Origin: Siphonodentalium dalli
Lineage: Eukaryota; Mollusca; Scaphopoda; Gadilida; Siphonodentaliidae
Length of the DNA: 64,000 nucleotides
NCBI GenBank assembly: GCA_032622095.1
Contig: CP136064.1
Coordinates: 138,089,954 to 138,153,953 of the forward strand
Direction: 5' to 3'
Part shown: one piece after another, positions 23,495-34,440 of the stretch
Numbering within the stretch: the first letter of the stretch is position 1
Layout of the letters: each line of letters opens with the position of its first letter
Translations under genes and position numbers: made by a program
Notes under the pieces: generated by a model
What the model was told of the DNA's origin: nothing
What the model saw: the letters and a program-made list of their open reading frames with translations, nothing else
The model's database searches: none

Positions 23495-24164
23495 ATCTAT
23501 ATATCACATTATGACATCATAAAACACAAACAAACATACACATGTTCGCCCTTACACATGCACCCTCACCCTAAAGATTGTCCATGTGCCGGCCTGTCCG
23601 AATGATAATGGGGATATTTTCAAGCAGAATCGGTCAAAATGCGAAGTATAATTATTATCCGCATCTTTGACAACCCAAATCCGGTTTGGAGACATTTGAT
23701 CGCAGGATCGATCCGCGGATTTCACACCCGAAAGTATGGTGGGTACCCACACTTGGTCGCGGATAGTATCTTTGCGAACCACACTGTAGTTAGACTATTG
23801 CATAGCTAATTAAAATTTCCATAACATTTATCGGGATGAGAGCAAGCTATGGTGGCTATCCCATTAAGGGAACATTCCGCTTTCCGAAATTAGGTTTTGA
23901 ATAGTGGATATCACCACTCAACTGGGAGATATATCGATTCATCTGAGGGAAGATATGTTCATTTATCCAAACCGCATGGTCCGGTTTGTCATGCGCGTGC
24001 ACGGGTGATGAATGTATTTACCGATCCAAAACTGATGTTTGGTTTTATAAAAAGCGAGGTTTCCAATATAAAATGAACTCTCCGAACTGAAGTCCATGTG
24101 TTCAATTGAAGTTGAATAAATTGTGAGAAAGACAAACAATCCTAGTTCATAATGACATTAAGTA
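23495..24164. other. intergenic or intronic, no gene seen
   Basis: No coding, RNA or repeat structure that I can support. If the exon at 24801 is real, this may be upstream intron. Confidence 0.4.
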
Positions 24165-24183
24165 TATAAATATAAATAATAAA

Positions 24184-24268
24184 CGGCGGATTCAACAGGG
24201 TCATGGTTTCATGCAGTTTGCTGATTTTTGCTCGTGGTCAAAATCCTATGACCCCGTTGAATCCGCCG
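24184..24268. repeat. fold-back hairpin with 21-bp arms
   Basis: CGGCGGATTCAACAGGGTCAT at 24184-24204 pairs with ATGACCCCGTTGAATCCGCCG at 24248-24268 with a single mismatch. Flanking AATAATAAA and CTCATTTCTTAT extend it weakly. The loop is 43 bases. Confidence 0.75.
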
Positions 24269-24800
24269 CTCATTTCTTATATGAACCGCAAATCTATTTT
24301 ACAGAAGTTCTTGGCACCTGGTAACAGTGACATTTGAAATATTGTTCGTGCCACAAAATGAAGTAAATGAGGTTATAATTTCCAATGGTTCGATGGTTCT
24401 TATATAATGTGTCACAATAATCGCTTGTACCAAATTTCACAAAAAGATTTCTGACCTAATTTTAGAAAATCCATTATGAAATACCAGGTAATATTGGCAA
24501 AACGTGCGTTTTTATAAAAATCTGACTTTGAAGTAACCCTAATACAAATCTTTTTTTAATTATTTTGCAATATGTAGACACCAGAGCAGAATGAGGAACA
24601 TAATTTGGTAGCATATACTGTAGAATTATTGTGCTATACATCTACACACATACCAAAGCCGTAACTTTCATGTGCCAAATTCAACACAACCTTCACGTTT
24701 TTCAGCCAAAATTATGAAAATTGGAAAACAATTGTTGCTTGCCAATACCCCCTCATATTTTATTTGAGTAAGAGTTAATATATTGTCCATTGCCCTACAG

Positions 24801-25043
24801 AACCAACAACAAATGAGGTAGTGAGGACGACACAGCCAGTCACAGCGACGGAGGCGGAAGAATATGAAGACGACGAGGGGGGGGCTGAGACAATATCAGT
24901 GGATGCGGCAAAAGTTGAAGTAGAATCGACAGTGACAGAACAGGAAACTGCAGAGAGTCAGGAGAAAACGCTACCAACAACGTCTGAGCCTGAGAGCGAA
25001 CCAGAACCTGAACATTCCTCAATCGAGAAAGGTGACACGAATG
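24801..25043 (+). CDS. internal exon, acidic Thr/Glu-rich segment of a host gene
   Basis: The exon is bounded by a good acceptor (a pyrimidine-containing stretch ending TTGCCCTACAG at 24800) and a good donor (ATG|GTAAGAG, intron from 25044). It is 243 bases, starts with two bases of a codon and ends with one, so both introns are phase 1 and the exon can be skipped without a shift. It encodes about 80 residues that begin PTTNEVVRTTQPVTATEAEE. An acidic run (EEYEDDEGG) follows, then Thr/Ser/Glu/Pro-rich sequence with EPESEPEPE. No cysteine or known domain is present. Phase 1-1 modules of this kind are common in extracellular or matrix proteins with mucin-like linkers, but an intracellular acidic linker is equally possible. 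Partner exons were not found in the window. It is the only stretch here that looks like an intact host-gene exon. Confidence 0.55.
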
Positions 25044-25365
25044 GTAAGAGCAGAACGTTCATGGCGTAATAATTGTAACGTCAGCACTGTGTGATATTGG
25101 TGACATAATTATAAGCGCGAACGCAACTACAAAGATCGTGTTCCACCATATACGCTGTATATTAAATTCCATCCTTCGTTTCGGTGTCACGTCACATTCT
25201 CGGTATTAGTATGTCCCGTTCACGGTTTGTATTTTTCAACGCTGCCGAATATCAACACAAACTGGATAATCATATCGTTATATGTAGAACAATCACAAAG
25301 AATGTTTAAAAAATCGCTCAAATTTATGTGCTTTTAAATGGCTACAGCCAAGAATTATTCTAAAT
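25044..25365. other. probable intron, no feature seen
   Basis: AT-rich, no open frame, between the donor at 25044 and the retrotransposon fragment that follows. Confidence 0.4.
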
Positions 25366-27140
25366 ATGTTGTGTTCACTTTATAGTCTCTTGTTATTCCA
25401 TGCACTACGTTCAATTGGTATAACAGAAAATTTCACTTTCCTTATTGTTTTGAAGTATTATATGGTGAAGAGTGACTGTATTCTTTCCCATTATATTTTT
25501 GATAGGAATAATTTCAGAAATAATGTAAAAGTTGCGATAAATTTAATATCTCGGTCAACATTTATAGTATCTTATTCACAATTATGTCGTGCAATTTATG
25601 AAATAACGAAAAGTTTATTAATGAAATATGGCACCGTTCACCCAAATCCTGGACCAAACGCACCCACGCTATCGATTATTATTGTGCCTCAATGTACAAA
25701 GTTTATTACCAACTTTATAGTACGAAAGCTTGATACAATTATTCCGAAAGTCAAAATTATGATATACTTGCATTCAAGTTTACCGAGACCTGGCTATCAG
25801 ATTCAACCTCGGACTCAGATTTGACTATACTGGCTTCAAATACCCTGAAAGCCTTAATCGGCCTACTCTCGGTGGGTGTATCTCGACCTATGTCCCTGAC
25901 TCACTTCATTTCAAAAGGCGAAAAAATCTCCAAATACTCGGCTTAGAACATTTATGGCTAGAAATGTTTATGCCTACGAACAGCTTCCTATTTGGAACGT
26001 TCTATAGACCTCCGAATTCACCCGTGGAACTATGGGAGAAAATATACACATCGCTTCATGGAGCTATTGACACAAATGAACAACGAAAAAATCACACAAT
26101 TATTACCGGAGACTTCAATTGTAACCAACTATGCACCGAACCAAACAAACAAAATACATATGTGGGAAGTTTGATATGAATCATTTGACAGAACAGCCAA
26201 CCTACTTCACTGAAAAGTCGCGATCACGTTAGACCTGTTTTGTCCAATAAACCAGATTTTGTTCAGTCATGTGGGATTTTAGATCCTTTTTTTTTTGGGG
26301 CAGATTAGTTCGATATCACTGCCCAATTGTACTTACTTTGAAAATGTTTAAAATGACATTGAACCGATTCATTAAAATAAGAATACGGAAATAGAACTAG
26401 GCAAGTTTCAGTGCAATGAATGACAAATTGCATAAGTGGCGCTCTGGTAATCACTTGAAATGCGTAAATTATACGAACTTCGTGATAACTGAAAAAATAA
26501 ATTAAGTTATTTTATTCAAAATAAAATTGTTTCAATTATACCAAATTAACCTAAATGGATGTCAAGTCACAACTGTCTCCTTACGAGAGAATGAAAGCGA
26601 TTATATGCCCAAGCAAAAAAAGAATATGACATTCAAATCGTGGGCATAACATAAATTCAAGCGAAATGAAGTTATGTCATCTATCAGAACTGCCAAGCGA
26701 CTGGAAGTGGAAAAGAATCAAAATCTCCTCGGAATTCCGTATGGTGGAAAACTCTTAATAGACGAAAGGCTCCAGACTGTAAACCTAGTCCGGCACTTTA
26801 TAGTGAGGACAATACCGTATACAGAGATAATAAGTCCAAAGCAGAAGTACTGAATTGTTATTTATGTTCTATATCGTCCGAATGGAACAAAAACAGATTC
26901 ACAACTATTATCTAGATCTAAAAATTGTACCTTGAAAAAAATTGAGATCACAACCAAAGATATGTTGGAATCCATAGAAAGCGCTAAAGCAACAAAGACC
27001 AGTGGCGATGGCGGAATCAGCACCAAACTTCTAAAGAACTGTGCTACCGCCCTAGCAAGTCCAATGTGCTTATATATTTAGGGAAATCATAGTACGACAT
27101 CGTATTATCGTCCGATTTCATTGCCAAGCTGCCTCTCAAG
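25366..27140 (+). pseudogene. non-LTR element fragment with a 2A-like motif
   Basis: An N-terminal hydrophobic region is followed by GTVHPNPGP at 25630-25656. This matches the 2A signature (D-x-E-x-NPGP) only in NPGP; the Asp and Glu are replaced. Frameshifted endonuclease pieces follow: a TETWLSD-like block near 25790, FKYPESLNRPTLGG, FGTFYRPPNSPVELWE and HTIITGDFN (26095). After a decayed linker, reverse transcriptase domain 0 is recognisable (SGDGGISTKLLKNC, 27000-27045), then YRPISLPSC near 27110. The piece stops at about 27140 where another element's 3' end abuts. Multiple stops show it is dead. Family members encode an APE endonuclease and reverse transcriptase. Confidence 0.8.
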
Positions 27141-27149
27141 TTCAGAGTT

Positions 27150-28440
27150 CAAAAAGCTTTATTTATAAAGTCGGGCAATTTTAAAATTTACAAACACGAG
27201 CATTTATACTCATAAATGACTTGTAAAAAAAAGTATATACACAAACACCATCTTGGATAAAGCATAACCAATCTGAAATAAAACTAATATTAGTTAAAAC
27301 AAATACGACATGAATCATGATGATATAAAATGTTCTTTGAATCGAAACAACTCCAAACAGCAGAAGTAATAGTTGCTCATCGTATGATGTTTCGGTCAAA
27401 GTCCTGAGGACTGGTGACCCCACCTGGATCTAAAAATACGTATAAAACAGATATAGATAGTATGGATGTTTACACACAGGCACTGAATTTACAGGCAAAC
27501 TATGATGCTTTATTGATAACACTCAACCCACCCCATGTTATTATAATAGCTTCAAAGTCTTTCTTGACTTGAAACATATTTTATTTGCATAATATACAAA
27601 AGGGATTGGGGCACAAGTTTTTGCAACTTATGACGACCTCTCCTACCGCAATATCGTAACGCACATGTGATCGATATGACGGTACAAACGTATTTACAAT
27701 TTTTTAAGTATAGATCCGCAAATAAAATGAAATAAATATAATCAATTAGGGTCGAAACGCTTAGTCGCTGTAATATAGTTATTGCTGTGTGATGGAAAAT
27801 AGTTTCATAATTTTGGTATAAGGTATTCCACACATGATTTCTGAAATATTGCTTATTTTGAGATTTTCTCAAAGAATACTGAGCGCTCACCTTGGTACAA
27901 TTGGCACATGAAGAAATAGTGATAGGCGTCTTTATGTAGATTTCCACATGAGAATGCGGGCCTGTCAGCGATATGATTGTTGAACATGTCACATCTGAGT
28001 TAACTGAACAAATTACGAATGCGACAATGAAAACTGTTGTATTCTGCGTCCAGCGTAGAAAAGAAGAGGGGATGAGCGTGGGATCTATATGGTACAAGTT
28101 GGTTTTAAAGGTAGCAAATTGATCAGCATCAGTGATTACTTTGGGAAGCTTATTCCATTCTATTATCATCGCTGGAAAAAAATAACTGTTTGAAGTGTTG
28201 AAATGGTATGAATAAAATTCATTGGGGCATCTCCAATTACAATCTGCAACCACATATGTTCTGGGGGGGGGGAGTTTATTGGCTAGATAAGAGGGGGCTA
28301 AATTATTGATTATTTTATAGAATGCCTGTAATTTATGTAGTTGGCGTCGTTTATTGAGTGAGGGCCATCCAACTTCCTGTAATACCGTGTTTTCCGAAGC
28401 AGAGCGAGTGATACCACTGACTCTCCGCGTCGATATGAAG
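27150..28440 (-). pseudogene. 3' half of a CR1-like element (part 2 of a split copy)
   Basis: On the minus strand from 28440: RRVSGITRSASENTVLQEVG, then FYKIINNLAPSYLANKLPP, then FPAMIIEWNKLP. After frameshifts comes the C-terminal Cys/His region (CGNLHKDAYHYFFMCQLY near 27910-27960). A 3' UTR follows, ending with AATAAAGC near 27150. The first residues continue exactly where the fragment at 31423-32684 stops, so these are best read as one element broken by an insertion. Stops and frame changes show it is inactive. Confidence 0.8.
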
Positions 28441-28445
28441 CCAGC

Positions 28446-28564
28446 GAATGCCGGCTGATACGGATCCTGGCTATTACGGACCCTGGCTCATACGGACCCT
28501 GGCTGATACGGGCCTCCGGCTGATACGGACCCTGGCTTATACGAACCCTGGCTCATACGGACCT
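28446..28564 (+). repeat. 18-bp minisatellite terminus, copy 1
   Basis: ATGCCGGCTGATACGGATCC begins a run of about six imperfect 18-base units of the type CTGGCTSATACGGACC, ending ACGGACCTCA. The same terminus occurs at 32684-32801, and inverted at 31231-31418. With the AATTAAAATATAC block that follows, it forms a terminal inverted repeat with 31195-31418. Confidence 0.85.
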
Positions 28565-28880
28565 CATCAATTAAAATATACAATTTTATTTTTTATTTTT
28601 ATTTAAATAAATTAAAATACTGACAACATACATACTGAAATAACAAAAATATGATGATAACAAAAATGGAACAACGTTACATTACATCAGACGAACATTA
28701 TTTACACTGGGTTGTACATTGACAGCTTCTTTCAATAGTTTGCTGCCAGTAATCCTCATTGACGAGTAGACAATCTACAAGGACATCAACTTTCCCGTCG
28801 TCTCCCCCGTTTTCCTCTTCCATTCAGAAACCATCCTAACACAGAATGGCAGATTTCCCTTTTTCGCCGCATGGTTGAGT
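28565..28880. repeat. subterminal part of the minisatellite-ended element
   Basis: 28565-28790 matches 32797-33010: AATTAAAATATACAATTTTA, ACATACATACTGAAATAACA, CATTATTTACACTGG and CAGTAATCCTC. On the minus strand the frame around 28700-28800 gives MRITGSKLLKEAV, which lines up with TRITASRLLEEAA in the other copy. This hints that a coding end was carried along. Confidence 0.6.
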
Positions 28881-30965
28881 CGATTTTTACTAACATGTTT
28901 TCATGTACAAAGGGAAAGGCAGTAAACGCGATCCAGATAATTACAGAGGTATCACACTTGTCAGCTGTATTGGAAAACTATTTACTGCTATTTTAAACAA
29001 TAGGCTGAATGCAATATCCGATCGTGAAAATATCATTAGCGATTTCCAGGCTGGGTTTCGTCGTAATCACTCAACCGTGGATAATTTATTTATCTTGCAC
29101 ACACTGATTGACTTGTACTTATCGAGTGGGAGGAAACTATATTGCACTTTTGTTGATTTAAAGAAAGCTTTTGACACTGTCTGGCGAAACGGTTTATGGC
29201 TAAAAATGATTCAAAATAACCTTAATGGCAAAGTGCTAAACGTGATACGAAATATGTATTGCTGCATCAAGTCATGTGTTGTACAAGGAAATAAGAGATC
29301 AGAATTCTTTGCATGTGATTCAGGGGTAAGGCAAGGTGAAACATTTCACCTTTCTTATTTTCTCTATTTATAAATGATATCGAATCGTTTTTTTCTGACT
29401 GCGCAATAGAGGAGTTGAAACTTGTGAACTCGACCTTTTTTGATAAATTTGGTTCATACTTAAAAATTATGGTACTGTTATACGCAGATGATACTGTAAT
29501 TTTCTCAGACAGCGCAGAGGGTCTTCAACGCGCTTTGAATGCTTTTAGTGACTACACAGACGCGTGGAATTTGAGAGTAAACAAAATTAAAACTAAAGTT
29601 ATGATATTTTGCCAGAAGAAACCACGCAAATGGCCAGATTTCAAATATGAAGACGTTTACCTTGACGTGGTTGAAACGTTTTCATATTTGGGAATAACGT
29701 TTTTTTATAATGGACGTTTTTGTAAAGCAATTAAGAGGCTGTCGGAGATAGGTACTAAAGCTATGTATGCGCTGAAATATAAAGTTAGTAATATGGAACT
29801 TTCAAAGGGAACGCTCATATATCTATTTAAGTCAATTGTGGAACCAACATGCATGTATGGATGCGAAGTCTGGGGCTTTGAAAACATGTGTAATCTAGAA
29901 AAGATAAGTTCCCACTTTTTAAAATATATTCTGCGTTTGAAAACAAGTACCCCCAACTATATATTATATGGAGAAACGGGACACATACCAATTGTTATAA
30001 AAACCAAAATGCGAATGTTGGCTTACTGGTCAAAACTTATTTCTGATGAAACGTCGGTAGCCAACAAGATATACCAACTCGCACTTGCTGTGGATGGTAC
30101 CGATATAACTAGGGGTAAGCGACTGCGTTGGGTTTCAGAAATCCAATCAATACTTCAGTTGACAGGATGCGCCGATCTCTGGCTGCGTCAATCCCCATTG
30201 ACACTTGCACAGCGCAAGCGAGTTGAGAGAGTTCTTATTGATCAGCACATTCAGAAATGGCGTGGTGACATGGGAAAATCATCAAGGGGTGAATTTTATA
30301 GTCACATAAGGGATATGCCTAAATTTGACTCATATATATCTGAAATATCGTTTGGATTGGCTAAATATCTGTTAAAACTCCGAACAAGCAACCATAACCT
30401 ACCAATAGAGCGAGGTAGATGGAAGCGTGAGGAGATGAATGATCGAATCTGTAACATATGTGGTAATGGGGTTGGCAACGAATACCACTTTGTTATTTTC
30501 TGCAAGCGTTTACAAGATCTGAGAGAAAAATATCTGCCCACATACTATTGGCAATACCCGAGCCAAGAAAAGTTTTATAGACTACTGACCATTCAGAATA
30601 TCAGTGTGTTGAGAAGACTTTGTATATTCATTAAGTTAGGCTTTCGCGTCGTGGATGAAAACATTGATAACATGTCTCAAAATTAATAATTTTAGACGTA
30701 TAAACTTATAACGTAAGAATATTGGCTTTATGATTAGATAAAACTGTTACATATATGATCTTCGTATATGACGTTAGATTGATATAATGTATAACCTATG
30801 TAAACATGCTAGTGGGAATATACACGTGAAAGTATGTATTTGTTTATTTTTGTTGAGGTGATCCTACAATTCACCCTTCCTGTAAATATGTATATATGTC
30901 TTTGCTCTAATGTTCTGCATTAACTTGCAGCGAGTTTGACAATAAATATATTCATTCATTCATAA
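28881..30965 (+). pseudogene. non-LTR retrotransposon reverse transcriptase, 5' truncated
   Basis: Starts inside the reverse transcriptase (YKGKGSKRDPDNYRGITLVS). It continues through AGFRRNHSTVDN, motif A CTFVDLKKAFDTVW and GVRQG. A frameshift at about 29340-29420 is followed by the catalytic YADD at 29481-29492. A long uninterrupted C-terminal part (to 30686) carries YGETGHIPI and a zinc-finger-like CNICGNGVGNEYHFVIFC. A short 3' UTR ends in AATAAATATATTCATTCATTCAT (30932-30958), a polyadenylation signal with a short tandem tail. Only one clear frameshift is visible, so it is younger than its relative at 14499-16640. It lies inside the minisatellite-ended insertion. Confidence 0.9.
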
Positions 30966-31230
30966 CAAATCAAACTAAGTGGATTCATCCTGATCACCAT
31001 TCACTGACCATTCATCACCGCGTGTCTGTTTATACAACGACATAAAGGGATCACACACGCGTGTTTATACAACGGTAAAGAGATTAACACGATTCACGAG
31101 ATAAATGTTTTTTCAAGCCAGAACATCACCGAAATTCTGAATCAATATAGATATATGTGTGAAAAGACAATTATAATTATATATTAAATTCATAAATATA
31201 AGTTTGAAAAAAATTGCATATTTTAATTGA
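30966..31230. repeat. right internal part of the minisatellite-ended element
   Basis: ACTAAGTGGATTCATCCTGA through CACCGCGTGTCTGTTTATA (30973-31030) recurs at 41190-41250. The right side (GCATATTTTAATTGAGG, 31215-31232) is the inverted partner of 28562-28580. The sequence between is AT-rich with no gene. Confidence 0.6.
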
Positions 31231-31418
31231 GGTCCGTATATTAAGCCGGGGTCCATATAAGCCAGGGTCCGTATCAGCCGGTGGTCCATATGAGCCAGGG
31301 TCCGTAAGAGCAAGGGTCCGTAAGAGCCAGGGTCCGTAAGAGCCAGGGTCCGTATCAGCCGCATACCAAGCCAATCGAGCCTCAGGGCCAGGGTCTGTAT
31401 CAGCCGCATACCAAGCTA
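31231..31418 (-). repeat. 18-bp minisatellite terminus, inverted copy
   Basis: The reverse-complement units CAGGGTCCGTATCAGCCG and variants recur about eight times. The outermost words TATGCGGCTGATACAGACCC match the terminus at 28446 and 32684. It closes the insertion that splits the CR1-like element. Confidence 0.85.
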
Positions 31419-31422
31419 GTCA

Positions 31423-32684
31423 AGCTTCTCTGACATATATTTCGAAGCATTGTCCCAGACGGCATCTGAAAACTCAAATAAGGGTAAACTATATGTTTTG
31501 TGCATAATTTCAATGGTTTTCCGGTTAAGTTGATATTTAATCCGTCGGAGTTGAAATAGGCGCGAGGCAATTCTTTTGACAAACCCTTCAATATGTGCGT
31601 TCTATTTGATATTTGATTGGAGTTCCAGACCTAAGTGCATATGCTTGTCCACGAAGTCGATGGAATTTCTTACGAAATTGAGGTTTGGTTTCTCTGTTGA
31701 AGGCGCAAATAATGAAAAGGATGTGCCAACTGTTTTAGTTGGATTGAAGGTGACCAGCCAGTTTCGGGACCACGCTGCAATTTTCTCTATATCGCTGTTT
31801 ATAGTAAGTTCAAGTAGATTAAGATCAAACTGTTCGTGAGGTGTCGTCGTCATATATTCTCGTTATTGCATGATTCAATACAGTCCCGCTGTGACGACCG
31901 CATGTTTTGAAAATGTATCATTGCTCAGGACCCTTTGTGTCCGATTTTCTAGATAGTTTTCTATCCAATATAACATATTTCCTGCTAATTCATAAGCGTT
32001 TAATTTGTGTATCAGTCGCCTGTACCAAACCCTTTCAAAGGCTTTGGAAGTATCATAGAATATAGAACATTTAAATAGTCCTTTGTCAATGGATTGGCAC
32101 AGGTTGTGATATGTTGTACTATGACCTGATTAATAGAAATACAATGACAAATTTACTGTTCTTTTTCAAAACCATTTTCTCAAACATTTTAGCCACACAT
32201 GGTAGAATGGAAATTGGTCTGTAATTTGTGGTGTCCGCGGGATCATCTGTTTTGAAATTCTGGATCACGTTTGCGGATTTCCGGGAATTTCTCTTGATTT
32301 GATATATTTCCTGAATAGAAGGACTAGTGGGTCAGCTATTGATTTTTCTACTATTCCCATCATGCCCAAGCGCTTTGTTAAGTTTAAATGATTTGATGGC
32401 TGATTCAACCTCGGATTCTGTGAAAACCAAATCTGGCATGGTGTTTGCAGTGCGCTTCGGAAAATAGGCAAGTTATGATTAGTAGAATTCACAATAAAGA
32501 TTTCGTTTAAAACGTTTGCCTTTTCGACATCATCGATTGCATATGTGTTACTGTTGGCAGAAATAGTACCGGAGGCGCTGTTTAGTGGGGTGATATTTTT
32601 TGCTCGTTTCTTGTTTAGTAGATAATGTATTATTCTCCAAAAGTTTCGGGAGTTAGATGCTTCTCTTATTCGTTCTTCTATATG
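31423..32684 (-). pseudogene. reverse transcriptase part of a CR1-like element (part 1 of a split copy)
   Basis: On the minus strand from 32684: ERIREASNSRNFWRIIHYLL, then domain 0 (FTESEVESAIKSFKLNKALG), NYRPISILPCVAKMFEKMV, motif A FYDTSKAFERVW and WIENYLENRTQRVL. Next come a deletion that removes the PQGS region and the catalytic box as YDDD at 31843-31854. After these lie WLVTFNPTKT, HLGLELQSN and finally FSDAVWDNASKYMSEKLD at about 31425-31480. The protein breaks there at the inverted minisatellite and resumes at 28440. Several frameshifts and the deletion make it inactive. Confidence 0.8.
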
Positions 32685-33040
32685 AATGCCGGCTGATACG
32701 GACCCTGGCTCTTACGGACCCTGGCTCATACGGACCCTGGCTCATACGGACCACCGGCTGATACTGACCCTGGCTTATATGGACCCTGGCTCATACGGAC
32801 CTCAATTAAAATATACAATTTTATTTTTGTATATTTATTTAAATAAATTAAAATACAACATACATACTGAAATAACAAAAATATGATGATATAATGGGAC
32901 ACAACAAAAATGTAACAGCGTTCCACTAGACAGACATTATTTACACTGGATCGTATAGCTTGGCGGCTTCCTCCAACAGTCTGCTGGCAGTAATCCTCGT
33001 GTAACGTCGAAAGAGACGGCTGTTGCACTGGCTGCAGGAT
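32684..33040 (+). repeat. minisatellite terminus and subterminal block, copy 3
   Basis: ATGCCGGCTGATACGGACCC starts about six 18-base units (to 32801). AATTAAAATATACAATTTTA and the shared subterminal sequence to about 33010 follow, matching 28565-28790. No inverted partner terminus was found to the right within the window. Confidence 0.8.
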
Positions 33041-33280
33041 CGTACTCTATGTTGAGTTCACCCCCGTTGATGGTTACCGCTTCTTCGAACAGACAGGCTG
33101 AAGCTATGGACGCTCTTGTCCTCTCAAGTGGACCCGGTGACGTCTGTCGTGGGGTATCGGTCGATGCATGGATGGTGGAACAAGTGAAGTCTGGTTGAGT
33201 CGGTGAGCGGCAATATTGGCAGCTGAACTCTATCGGTGTACCAAGGCGTTTGGTTTGTCGGTATTCATCTCGGCTTATTC
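32937..33280 (-). CDS. possible 3'-terminal exon, unknown protein
   Basis: On the minus strand, an acceptor-like CGTTTTAG at 33281-33282 precedes a frame open for about 113 codons to a stop at 32937-32939. There is no ATG near the start, so it would be a terminal exon. The visible sequence has SCQYCRSP early and INGGELNIEYDP later. A competing frame over the last 38 codons (CSQCNSRLFRR, then RITASRLLEEAAKLYDPV) looks more protein-like and is the one conserved in the copy at 28700-28800, so a frameshift is possible. I do not recognise the family. It may be a gene end captured by the minisatellite element, or the element's own decayed ORF. Confidence 0.3.
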
Positions 33281-33289
33281 CTAAAACGA

Positions 33290-33700
33290 ATTATAAATGA
33301 AATTACAAAAATGTCAATTTATACTCACATAGAAATAAACGAGTACGACTGTCGGGTAATGAACGCCGGTAGTGAACGAGAATTAACGATAATTGTTCTA
33401 AAACTCACCTGTGTCACAAACCCGATGTATTAAACTGGAACATTCAGGTTCAATGCAGCCAATAACCTCCTGACGAAGCCGAATGGTATCGCCACATGAA
33501 GCACCGTTAGACATTGTGAAAATACGCCAGTCATTATTTATTTATTTATTTATTATATGGGGTTTGGGATTTAACCCGGGAGGATTTGGAAGGGGCGGAA
33601 CCCCTTCCCTACAACCCACTTTTAAATTTATTTAGAATACATGACATGGTAAAACATAATCATGAAATGATGGAACATGGATGAGAATGATATATTTTTC
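33290..33700. other. spacer with TTTA repeat
   Basis: TTTATTTATTTATTTATTAT at 33537-33556 is a short tetranucleotide tract. 33557-33650 contains a GGGATTTAACCCGGG-type stretch with short inverted words. No gene was seen. Confidence 0.5.
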
Positions 33701-34440
33701 TTCTTCTTTGCTTTTTTTTACCTGGTTTCTGATGTTGTTGCTGTTGTTGTTGTTGCTGGAGGTTTGTAGGCGGCGGCTATAAGGCTAGAGCTCTATCTGC
33801 TTCTTCTGCCATTTGTTTCCCCCTTTCTTCTAATTCTACCAGATAACATGCTGTCTCTTTCCTCGCGGCCCGAATGATTTCTTCGTTCTTCGGTGAGAGG
33901 TAGCCTCAGTTGGAACTGCTGTTGTTGTTGCTGGTGGTGGAGATGGAGGACACCGGGATGTGTTGGTACTCCGGTGTCCTTGGTGGAAACGTGTCCATCT
34001 CCACCCCAAAGTCAGCGGCAGGGAATTCCGGTGTGGATACCGCGTCCCTGTCTCCGCTGACATCGGTGACGATAGCAGGGACATCCGGGGTGTCATCGGT
34101 GCCCTGCGCCTGGTGGTGATATCGTCGGGGGGGGTGCCAAGTGGGGGGAAGCTACATAGCTAGCCCCTGTTTCCACTTGGCCCTCCTGTCCGCATCCCTT
34201 CTTCTCTGCGAGGGCGTCTTCCTATTCCGCCTCCTCCCTCTTGTGTCCCCAACCGTGGTGGGTCGCTGGTGGGCTCCGGCAACCGGGTTACCTCCAACAG
34301 AGGGTCCTGAAAAGGACCGTGATGGCGTAACCCGGAATTCCAGAAAAAGCTCCAGGTCGAGCAGGGATCCACGTGGAGTGAGCTGAGAACGTGCCTGACT
34401 TCATCGGGGATTATAGACGAATCCATTGTCCAGCTGAAGT
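33700..34440 (-). pseudogene. GC-rich coding-like remnant, unidentified
   Basis: This stretch is clearly more GC-rich than its surroundings. On the minus strand one frame reads GTDDTPDVPAIVTDVSGD, then FGVEMDTFPPRTPEYQHIP. After a stop near 33910 it resumes as a helix-like SPKNEEIIRAARKETACYLV ... GKQMAEEADRALAL before a stop near 33790. A poly-Q/poly-N-like end follows (CAACAACAACAACAGC, 33735-33755). Other frames are also open for 80-90 codons, so frame choice is uncertain. It may be a decayed ORF1/gag-like or host low-complexity protein. Confidence 0.35.

Noticed and set aside
31113-31409. Frames with repeated DPGSYGP peptides
   Set aside because: Translations of the 18-bp minisatellite, whose length keeps the frame open; nothing else supports a repeat protein.
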